Made by a program: the position numbers and the translations under genes
Assembly (NCBI GenBank): GCA_038231495.1
Contig: JBBRLG010000137.1
Location: 1-13,776, forward strand
Source: JBBRLG01 sp038231495
GTDB lineage: Bacteria > Planctomycetota > Planctomycetia > Gemmatales > Gemmataceae
Direction: 5' to 3'
Length of the DNA stretch: 13,776 bases
Shown here: positions 1 to 6,050 of the stretch, piece by piece
Numbering within the stretch: the stretch's first letter is position 1
How the letters are laid out: every line of letters starts with the position of its first letter
Notes under the pieces: model-generated
Told to the model about the DNA's origin: nothing
Databases searched by the model: none
What the model saw: only the letters and a program-made list of their open reading frames with translations

Positions 1-327
1 ATCTGGGGCGGCGAGTTCGGGCGGACGCCGACGGTCGAGTTGCCGACGCCCGGCTCGAACGCCGGCAAGATCAACGGCCGCGACCACAACCATCACGGCT
101 TTTCGATGTGGCTGGCGGGCGGCGGCGTCAAGGGCGGCCAGGTGTACGGCTCGACCGACGCATTCGGCTTCAAGGCGGTCGAGAACAAGGTCCACGTCCA
201 CGACCTGCACGCGACCATCTTGCACCTGCTCGGCTTCGACCACGAGAAGCTAACGTACCGTTACGCAGGCCGCGATTTCCGCCTGACTGACGTTCACGGG
301 CGCGTGATCAAGGAATTGATTGCGTGA
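1..327 (+). CDS. DUF1501 family protein, C-terminal fragment
   Basis: Open from the first base in frame 1 to TGA at 325-327, so the 5' end lies outside the window and only the last 108 residues are visible. The fragment has the hallmarks of DUF1501 (PF07394), a sulfatase/alkaline-phosphatase-like family greatly expanded in planctomycetes: GGEFGRTP at residues 3-10, GRDHNHHGFS at about 27-36, LAGGGVKGG at about 39-47, and the closing stretch HDLHATILHLLGFDHEKLTY. The D/H-rich GRDHNHH segment is where metal ligands would be expected in this fold; this is inferred. Members are usually exported, often by Tat, and often sit beside DUF1549/DUF1553 genes, but neither the signal peptide nor such a partner is visible here. 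The substrate is unknown. Family assignment is firm; biochemical role is not. Confidence 0.92.
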   Translation: MWGGEFGRTPTVELPTPGSNAGKINGRDHNHHGFSMWLAGGGVKGGQVYGSTDAFGFKAVENKVHVHDLHATILHLLGFDHEKLTYRYAGRDFRLTDVHGRVIKELIA

Positions 328-427
328 CCGGGCGGATTCCCAGCCGAACAACTCCTGCCCTTTTTTTTGAATCACCTGGCCCTCCTGTGCCTCCTAACTG
401 GTAGGAACCGACCGCGAAGGAGGACCG

Positions 428-2074
428 ATGCCGGAACGCCTGTTACGCCAACTGGTCGAGCGCCTGTGGAAGGCCGCAAGCCCTGCCACCGCCGACTTGC
501 CGACGGACGGCGAACTGTTAGATCACTACCTGCGCTGCCGCGACCAGGCCGCGTTCGAGCTGTTGGTGCGACGGCACGGCGCGTTGGTGCTGGGCGTCTG
601 TCGGCGGGTACTCCGCGACGCGCACACCGCCGAGGATGCCTTTCAGGCCACGTTCCTTGTTCTCGCATGTAAAGCGCGGTCCGTGCGCCAGCAGACGATT
701 GCCGCCTGGCTGCACCGGGTGGCGCTGCGCATCGCCCTGCGGGCGCGACGCGGCGCGGCGCGGCGGGCAACTCGGGAGCGACCCCTGCTCCAAGAACCGA
801 TAGTCGAGGAGGTGGACCGGCTGGCGGGGCCGGAACTGCGCTCGATCCTGGACGACGAACTGGCCCGCTTGCCCGAGCGTTTGCGCTTGCCGGTGCTGCT
901 CTGTTACGTCGAAGGGCACACAACGGCGCACGCCGCCAAGCTGTTGAATTGCCCACGCGGCACGGTGCTGTCGCGGTTGGCTGCGGCACGCCAGCGACTT
1001 AGCTTGCGTTTGGCCAAGCGGGGGGTCGGACTGGCCGCGGCCGGAGTGGCTGTCGGGTTGACAGAATCGGCCGCGTCGGGGGCGGTATCCGCGACGCTGA
1101 TCCTGGCGGCGGTGCAAGCCGCCTTTTCTTCGCCGCTCGGCAAGGGCGACGGCACGGGGGTGATTTCCGCCCAAGCGATCCAATTGGCCCAAGGAGTGTT
1201 ACACGCCATGTTCGTAAGAAAACTCGTTTGCGTTATCGGGATGGTGTTGTTGTTCGGCACTCTGGCTGTCACGGTGGGTTGGGTTGCCGCCCCGACGCCG
1301 GCCGGTGCGACCGAGCCAACCGCGGCGCTGGCGGCCCAAGGTGCCGAGCCGACGCGAATCGAACCGAAAGAAGATGGGAACCGCCCGGCCCAACTCGACC
1401 AGGCTCGAACCGTATTGGCGCATCAGGTAGATCGCTTGGAAGAGGTCGAGGACCTGTCCTTGAAGCCGTTGCTTGAAGCCCGCACGAAGTTGCTCGAACT
1501 TGAGGAGAAACTACGGGCGCTGGAGGGGCAACGCGCCGCTGCTATCGCCGAGTTGCATCGCGCTATGAAGCGCGAGGACCCGGAGGCGTTGCCGGAGGTC
1601 GTGGAAGGGCGGAAGCACATCACCCTCCTTACGAGCCAGATCCTGGCGGTCAAAACCACCGGCGCAACGCCGGACTCAAGTCCGCAATTGAAATCGTTAC
1701 AGGACGAGTTGGAGAAACAGCGAATTCATCTCGAACAAGAGCTAAAAGGGGCCGACCGCCGGTTGCGCGACAGGCAGCAAGAAGTCGCACAGGTCGAGCG
1801 GATGTACGCCGGAGCCCTTCTTGAAGTCCGTTTGCAAATCCTCGTTGCGGAGGAAAAGGTCCACCGGGTCGAACGCCGTTCCAGCCGCGAAGTCGGCCGC
1901 GCGACCGCGGCGGTGGACGCCGCCGCCGCCCGCGTCCGCCAACTGGAGGGCTTACCCTCGGCCCCGGAGTCGTCAAGCCGCGCGGGCGGCGACCTCGATC
2001 GGAAGCTCGATGAACTGTTGCGCGAGGTCGCCGAAATCAAGCGCGAATTGAAACGTCAGCGTGAGGGCAAGTGA
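428..2074 (+). CDS. ECF RNA polymerase sigma factor with transmembrane and coiled-coil C-terminal extension
   Basis: 548 residues, nearly three times a normal ECF sigma factor. Sigma region 2 spans about 42-112 (FELLVRRHG, AEDAFQATFLVLACKA, then AAWLHRVALRIALRARR). Region 4 spans about 137-197 (DDELARLPERLRLPVLLCY, then the helix-turn-helix NCPRGTVLSRLAAARQRL). After a Gly/Ala-rich linker comes one hydrophobic segment at about 265-287 (KLVCVIGMVLLFGTLAVTVG), then charged heptad-like sequence at about 322-385, 418-508 and 521-548, predicted coiled coil. The start is chosen from the strong AAGGAGG at 417-423, four bases before ATG. Planctomycete ECF factors of the ECF01-Gob kind are known to carry membrane-anchored C-terminal extensions, often WD40; here the tail is coiled coil instead. 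No separate anti-sigma gene is adjacent, so the tail may act as a built-in regulator or membrane tether (inference). Target promoters are unknown. Confidence 0.93.
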   Translation: MPERLLRQLVERLWKAASPATADLPTDGELLDHYLRCRDQAAFELLVRRHGALVLGVCRRVLRDAHTAEDAFQATFLVLACKARSVRQQTIAAWLHRVALRIALRARRGAARRATRERPLLQEPIVEEVDRLAGPELRSILDDELARLPERLRLPVLLCYVEGHTTAHAAKLLNCPRGTVLSRLAAARQRLSLRLAKRGVGLAAAGVAVGLTESAASGAVSATLILAAVQAAFSSPLGKGDGTGVISAQAIQLAQGVLHAMFVRKLVCVIGMVLLFGTLAVTVGWVAAPTPAGATEPTAALAAQGAEPTRIEPKEDGNRPAQLDQARTVLAHQVDRLEEVEDLSLKPLLEARTKLLELEEKLRALEGQRAAAIAELHRAMKREDPEALPEVVEGRKHITLLTSQILAVKTTGATPDSSPQLKSLQDELEKQRIHLEQELKGADRRLRDRQQEVAQVERMYAGALLEVRLQILVAEEKVHRVERRSSREVGRATAAVDAAAARVRQLEGLPSAPESSSRAGGDLDRKLDELLREVAEIKRELKRQREGK

Positions 2075-2104
2075 TCGACGGGAGGCGCGGTGAGACAGAC
2101 GCTT

Positions 2105-2158
2105 GTATTGCCGCTTGCGGCGTTGCGGGGAGGACCGCAAAGCCGCAAGCGGCAATAC
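2105..2158. repeat. 24-bp inverted repeat (long stem-loop) after the sigma factor gene
   Basis: The arms at 2105-2128 and 2135-2158 are reverse complements at 23 of 24 positions, with a 6-base loop (GGAGGA). Each arm also contains a small palindrome, GCCGCTTGCGGC. It begins 30 bases after the sigma-factor stop and is followed by TCTTTT. It could work as a transcription terminator or mRNA 3'-end stabiliser, but the T tract is short, starting three bases past the arm. The nested palindrome looks more like a dispersed intergenic repeat. The structure is certain; its role is not. Confidence 0.75.
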
Positions 2159-2188
2159 CGTCTTTTCTGCTTCTGGCACGGGGCAGAC

Positions 2189-2208
2189 CCGCATTCTGGC
2201 GAATGCGG
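2189..2208. other. Perfect 8-bp stem-loop between sigma factor and P450 genes
   Basis: CCGCATTC (2189-2196) pairs perfectly with GAATGCGG (2201-2208) across a 4-base TGGC loop. No T tract follows, so a classical intrinsic terminator is unlikely. It lies 37 bases upstream of the TATAAT at 2246 and could be a regulatory palindrome or another short dispersed repeat. Seen directly in the sequence; function unknown. Confidence 0.5.
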
Positions 2209-2220
2209 CTACGGCGACCT

Positions 2221-2251
2221 TTGTGCCACCTGCTGCTGCCCTGAGTATAAT
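2221..2251 (+). promoter_or_regulatory. Candidate sigma-70-type promoter for the P450 gene
   Basis: A perfect TATAAT -10 box lies at 2246-2251, unusual in such GC-rich DNA. The best -35 match is TTGTGC at 2221-2226 with a long 19-base spacer, so the -35 side is weak. Transcription would begin near 2258 and leave a leader of about 45 bases before the P450 start at 2305. The GGAAGG ribosome site at 2295-2300 falls inside this leader. Confidence 0.45.
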
Positions 2252-2304
2252 TAGCGAGAGACTCTTGGTGGTTTGTTTAGCCGCGCACCGTCACGGAAGG
2301 CCGC

Positions 2305-3687
2305 ATGCCCACAACTCACCGACTACCCCCCGGACCCAAGGGCCGTTTCCTCTACGGCAGTCTGCCCGAATTCATCGAGCGCCGGCTCGACTTTCTGACG
2401 GATTGCGCCGCGGAGCACGGCGACATCTGCTCCTTCCGGTTCGGGCCGCGCCGCGTCTTGCTGATTAACCACCCCGACCTCATCGAACAAGTCCTCGTCA
2501 CTGACGCCCGATACTACATCAAGCACTTCGGCGCGCGGAATTACAAGCCGGTCCTCGGCAACGGCCTCGTCACGAGCGAAGGCGACTTCTGGCTGCGGCA
2601 GCGCAGGCTAGCCCAGCCGGCGTTCCTCCGCAGCCGCCTCGCCGCTTACGGCCCCGTCATGGTCGCGCTGACCGAAAAGCTACTCGCCGACGACTGGCAC
2701 GACGGCCGGTTGATCGACGTTCACGCGGAGTTGAGTCGCGTCACCAGCAGCATCGCCCTCAAAACGCTTTTCAACCTCGACGCCGGGGCGGACCGGGACG
2801 CCTATACCGAGACGTTGCGCGAAGTGTTTCACCGGCTGTCAGATCGATTCCACACCCTGGTGCGGCCGCCGAAGTGGTTTCCGACGCCGGGCAACATTCG
2901 GCTGTGGCGCGCCCTCGGCCGGTTGCGCGGCCTGGTGGACGGTTTCATCCGGGAGTGCCGCGCCCGCAAGGAACCGGGTGAAGATTTGATGTCGCGCCTG
3001 ATCCACGCGCGCGACGAGGACGGCACGCGCATGACCGAAACGCAGCTGCGCGATGAGGCCATGACGCTTTACCTTGCCGGCCACGAAACCACGGCACTGA
3101 CGCTGGCGTGGACGTGGTACGCCCTGGCGCAAAACCCGCGCGTCGAGGACAAGCTGGTCGCCGAATGGTCCGCCGTGCTGGGCGGCCGCGCGCCCACGGT
3201 CGAGGACCTGCCCCGGCTGGCGTACACCGAGCACGTCATCACGGAGACGATGCGGCTATACCCGCCGGTCTACATCATCGGCCGCGAACCGGTGGAGGAC
3301 CGTGAACTCGGCGGCTATCGCGTGCGCCGCGGCACGACAGTGTTTATGAGTCAGTGGGTGACGCACCGCGACGGCCGCTTCTACGACAAGCCCCTGGAAT
3401 TCAAGCCGGAGCGCTGGGCGGACGGCCTGGCAAAGCGGCTGCCCAAGTACGCCTATTACCCGTTCGGCGGTGGTCCGCGGGTGTGCATCGGCAACGGCTT
3501 CGCGATGATGGAGGCGGTGCTGCTGCTGGCGACGGTAGGGCAACAATACCGCTTCACGCTGGAGGCGGAGCCGGCGGTGACGTTCGACCTGGGCATCACG
3601 CTGCTGCCCGAACGCGGCATCCCGGCCGTTTTGCGGCGACGGTGCGGAGTGGGCGGGTCGCGCAATTCAGGCGAGCCGGGAGCGTAA
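2305..3687 (+). CDS. Cytochrome P450 monooxygenase
   Basis: 460 residues, a normal size for a soluble bacterial P450; there is no signal peptide or N-terminal anchor, so it is probably cytoplasmic. Visible landmarks are the C-helix WLRQRR (96-101), the I-helix oxygen-activation motif AGHETT (258-263), ExxR as ETMR (314-317), the PERW motif (368-371), and the haem loop FGGGPRVCIGNGFA (387-400) with Cys394 as the iron ligand. These indicate an intact enzyme inserting one oxygen atom from O2 into a lipophilic substrate. The look is closer to fatty-acid/terpenoid hydroxylases than to camphor-type P450s, but the substrate cannot be read from sequence. No ferredoxin, reductase or terpene synthase lies nearby, so electrons must come from elsewhere. 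The start has GGAAGG at 2295-2300, four bases upstream. The family-like C-terminus ends near RRR (444-446); the last five codons and the stop come from an inverted-repeat element. Confidence 0.95.
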   Translation: MPTTHRLPPGPKGRFLYGSLPEFIERRLDFLTDCAAEHGDICSFRFGPRRVLLINHPDLIEQVLVTDARYYIKHFGARNYKPVLGNGLVTSEGDFWLRQRRLAQPAFLRSRLAAYGPVMVALTEKLLADDWHDGRLIDVHAELSRVTSSIALKTLFNLDAGADRDAYTETLREVFHRLSDRFHTLVRPPKWFPTPGNIRLWRALGRLRGLVDGFIRECRARKEPGEDLMSRLIHARDEDGTRMTETQLRDEAMTLYLAGHETTALTLAWTWYALAQNPRVEDKLVAEWSAVLGGRAPTVEDLPRLAYTEHVITETMRLYPPVYIIGREPVEDRELGGYRVRRGTTVFMSQWVTHRDGRFYDKPLEFKPERWADGLAKRLPKYAYYPFGGGPRVCIGNGFAMMEAVLLLATVGQQYRFTLEAEPAVTFDLGITLLPERGIPAVLRRRCGVGGSRNSGEPGA

Positions 3688-3743
3688 GCGACCGGAGTCT
3701 ATCACTGAAAACTCACTCCGGTCGCTTACGCTCCCGGCTCGCC
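3670..3743. repeat. Palindromic repeat element, copy 1 (perfect 29-bp arms)
   Basis: The left arm at 3670-3698 starts GGCGAGCCGGGAGCG and ends GCGACCGGAGT; the right arm at 3715-3743 is its exact reverse complement, 29 of 29. The 16-base loop (3699-3714) contains ATCACTGAAA. The same element recurs at 9774-9846 and begins again at 13763. The first 18 bases of the left arm are read as the last five codons plus TAA of the P450 gene. No T run follows the stem, so it is better described as a REP/MITE-like dispersed palindrome than as an intrinsic terminator, although a transcript through it would fold into a very stable hairpin. Confidence 0.9.
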
Positions 3744-3782
3744 AATCTCTGTAAACCGCCGTCGCGCCACCCCAAACCGCTA

Positions 3783-3811
3783 TTGACACTTCCGGCCCCC
3801 CCGCCTATCGT
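3783..3811 (+). promoter_or_regulatory. Candidate sigma-70-type promoter for the FlgI-like/HEAT lipoprotein gene
   Basis: A perfect TTGACA -35 box at 3783-3788 is followed, after an ideal 17-base spacer, by TATCGT at 3806-3811, which matches the -10 consensus at 4 of 6 positions. Transcription would start near 3818, leaving a leader of about 74 bases to the start codon at 3892. It lies just downstream of the repeat at 3670-3743, so the gene probably has its own promoter rather than depending on the P450 transcript. Confidence 0.5.
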
Positions 3812-3891
3812 CCGCCGCTCCAAAATGCTTTTTTCTCACGTTCGTGTACCGCGGACCGGGCCTGTAACCCGCCGTTCGAGGGGGTAGAACC

Positions 3892-5772
3892 ATGATCCGT
3901 CGCGATTCCCTGCGCCGCCTGTTGTTATGCACGGGCCAGGCTCCCGTCTGGGTGGTGGGCGTCTACCTGTTCGCCCTCGTCGGCTGCGGCCCCCAACTCA
4001 TGCGCGGCAAGTCGGAGGAAGAGACCGACCGCGAGCGCTACGACATTCGCGTCATCCGCGACGTGGCGACCGTCGGCAACTCCGACCCGGTCCGCATCGG
4101 CGGCGTCGGCTGGGTGTCGGGCCTGGACGGCACCGGCGGCGACTCGCCCGTCGATTCCTACAGCACCCTGCTCCAGGACCAGCTGCGCAAGTCCGGCATC
4201 GCCAACCCGAAAAAACTCCTAAGCTCGCCCGAAAATGCGATGGTCATTATCACCGCCCTCATCCCGCCGGGGACGCGCGAGGGCGAACCGTTCGACGTGG
4301 AAGTTTCCTTGCCGCGCGGCAGCCGGGCGACCAGCCTCCGCGGCGGCACGCTGGAAAAGTGCAAGCTGTTCACCTACGCCCAGGCCAGCAGTCTGCGCTC
4401 TGACTTCAGCGGTTCCAGCGACCTCGTGCTCGGCCACGCCGTCGCCAGTGCCGAAGGGCCGCTGCTCGTCGGCATGGGCTTCGACAAGGACGAGGACGAC
4501 GCCCGGCTCAAGAAGGCCCGCATCTGGAACGGCGGCCACTCGAAAATCACCGCCTCGCTGCGCCTGATGCTCAACAAGCCCCAGGCCAGCATGGCCGGCC
4601 TGCTCGCCGGCCGGCTCAACGAGACGTTCCACGCCGCGTTCGGCAACGGCTCCAAATTGCAAGTCGCCACCGCCCACGACGACATCGGCGTCGAGCTGAA
4701 CGTACCGCCGAACTACTGCCACAACCTGCCGCACTTCCTGCGCGTCGTGATGTCCGTGCCGCTGCACCCGCCGGGCGACGCGCCGGCGTCCGACGGCGGC
4801 ATCGGCTATCGGCAGCGGGTGACGACCGACCTGCTCGACCCGGCGCGTACGGTGTCCGCCGCCCTGCGCCTGGAAGCGCTGGGCGACACCAGCATTACGC
4901 CCCTCAAGGCGGGCCTCAAGAGCAAGGACGTCAAGGTGCGCTTCTGCTCGGCGGAGTCGCTGGCCTACCTGGGGAACGCGGCGGGCGGCGAAGAATTGGC
5001 TACAATTATACGGCAGCAGCCCTATTTGCGGGCCTTCGCCCTGACGGCCCTGGCGTCGTTGGACCAGAAAGTCAGCTACAAACTTCTCGAAGAAATCTTG
5101 GCGACGGCGAAAGAGGACGAGGTGCGCTACGGTGCCTTCCGCGCCCTGCGGACGCTCAACCCCAAGAATGAAGTGGTCGCCGGCGCGTTGCTCAACGACT
5201 CCTTCTGGCTGCACCGGGTGTCGCCGGAAACGGGGTCGCTCGTTCACGTTACCAGCTCGAAACGGCCGGAAATCGTGTTGTTCGGCGACGACGCCCGGCT
5301 GCAAACGCCGTTCGCGCTGCGGGCCGGCGAGTATTGCGTGACCGCGACCGAAAACGACCGGGACCACTGCCTGGTCGCGTGGGTGCCCCTCGCCGGCGGC
5401 GCGCCGGTGCGCAAGGAATGCCCGCTGCAAGTGGAAGCCGTGTTGCGTGCCCTGGCGGACCTGGGCGCGTCGTACCCGGAGGTGGTCGACGTGTTGCAGC
5501 AGGCGGACCAGTCGAAGTGCATGAGTTGCCGGCTGAAAGCGGACGCTTTGCCGCAGTTGATTTCGGTGCAGGAGTTGGCCGACGCGGGCAAGAAGAACGC
5601 CGCCAACACGACCGAAGGGGTTGAAGTCCTGCTGACGAACACGGACATCGGCGCGACGCCGGGCCTGTTCGACAACCAGCGGCCGTCCAAAGTAAACCCG
5701 TTCCAGCAGGGCGGCACGGTGCGCCAGGAACCCAAGGGTGAACGAGTGATCGGCGGCGACAGCGGCGAGTGA
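3892..5772 (+). CDS. Lipoprotein with flagellar P-ring (FlgI)-like domain and HEAT-like repeats
   Basis: 626 residues. The N-terminus has basic residues, a hydrophobic stretch (about 18-31) and a lipobox LVGC with Cys32 as the predicted lipidated residue, so the protein is probably membrane-attached and faces the periplasm. Residues about 50-290 resemble FlgI, the flagellar P-ring protein: IRVIRDVATV (52-61), GGVGWVSGLDGTGGD (70-84), the TALIPPGTREGEPFDVEVSL run (121-140), and SLRGGTL (148-154). Residues about 318-430 form short paired helices like HEAT repeats (ALRLEALGD, AESLAYLGNA, YGAFRALRTL). The C-terminal part is less recognisable and contains CMSC (543-546). True FlgI is about 350-370 residues and is not normally a lipoprotein. 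No flagellar gene is adjacent, so a role other than the P-ring is likely (inference). GAGGGGG at 3878-3884 supports the start. Confidence 0.82.
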   Translation: MIRRDSLRRLLLCTGQAPVWVVGVYLFALVGCGPQLMRGKSEEETDRERYDIRVIRDVATVGNSDPVRIGGVGWVSGLDGTGGDSPVDSYSTLLQDQLRKSGIANPKKLLSSPENAMVIITALIPPGTREGEPFDVEVSLPRGSRATSLRGGTLEKCKLFTYAQASSLRSDFSGSSDLVLGHAVASAEGPLLVGMGFDKDEDDARLKKARIWNGGHSKITASLRLMLNKPQASMAGLLAGRLNETFHAAFGNGSKLQVATAHDDIGVELNVPPNYCHNLPHFLRVVMSVPLHPPGDAPASDGGIGYRQRVTTDLLDPARTVSAALRLEALGDTSITPLKAGLKSKDVKVRFCSAESLAYLGNAAGGEELATIIRQQPYLRAFALTALASLDQKVSYKLLEEILATAKEDEVRYGAFRALRTLNPKNEVVAGALLNDSFWLHRVSPETGSLVHVTSSKRPEIVLFGDDARLQTPFALRAGEYCVTATENDRDHCLVAWVPLAGGAPVRKECPLQVEAVLRALADLGASYPEVVDVLQQADQSKCMSCRLKADALPQLISVQELADAGKKNAANTTEGVEVLLTNTDIGATPGLFDNQRPSKVNPFQQGGTVRQEPKGERVIGGDSGE

Positions 5773-5789
5773 GCGGCCTCCGGTGATTG

Positions 5790-5831
5790 TTGGACAAGGG
5801 GACTTCGTTGGACAAGGGGACAAGGGGACAA
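5790..5831 (+). repeat. Short tandem repeat of a GGACAAGGGGAC core
   Basis: TTGGACAAGGGGAC occurs at 5790-5803 and again at 5808-5821, a period of 18, and GGGGACAA is duplicated directly at 5816-5823 and 5824-5831. This lies just after the stop of the FlgI-like gene and forms the left end of the larger palindromic element at 5800-6028. The extra 8-9 bases here are the only major asymmetry with the right-hand arm, suggesting slippage during replication. Confidence 0.7.
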
Positions 5832-6028
5832 AATGCAAAGAGGTTGAGGACTTAGGGCCTGTCCCGTAAGGGTCCGATGCTGCGAGTCCGCAGCGCGAAG
5901 CAAGGACGAACGGCACGGTTTCGGACGCATTCTCGCTCGCCCTTGCTTGGCGCTGCGGACTCGCGGCCCCCTTACGGGACAGTCTCTTAGGGGCCTTCCT
6001 TGCATTGTCCCCTTGTCCAACGAAGTCC
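5800..6028. repeat. Nested palindromic element occupying the smc upstream region
   Basis: Three pairs of inverted arms are stacked concentrically. Outer arms 5800-5823 and 6005-6028 are perfect reverse complements (24 of 24), with a further ATGCAA/TTGCAT pair at 5833-5838 and 6000-6005. Middle arms 5860-5872 and 5969-5981 match 13 of 13 (TGTCCCGTAAGGG). Inner arms 5881-5905 and 5941-5965 match 23 of 25. The centre (about 5906-5940) is unpaired or weakly paired. It contains no convincing ORF. It may be a non-autonomous mobile element (MITE-like) or a remnant. It ends 22 bases before the smc start codon, so any smc transcript starting upstream would carry this hairpin in its leader. Confidence 0.85.
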
Positions 6029-6050
6029 GCCACTAGGTCGGTAACGAGCC

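Noticed and set aside
361..368. Run of eight T after the DUF1501 gene, as an intrinsic terminator
   Set aside because: I could not find a stable stem immediately before it; only 3-bp pairings were seen.
4998..5012. AT-rich TACAATTATA as an internal promoter
   Set aside because: It lies inside the FlgI-like coding sequence, has no -35 partner I can support, and no gene starts shortly downstream.
4219..6033. 604-residue open frame on the minus strand opposite the FlgI-like gene
   Set aside because: Shadow of a GC-rich coding strand: low-complexity Arg/Val/Gln-rich translation, no domain motif, and it runs through the palindromic element.
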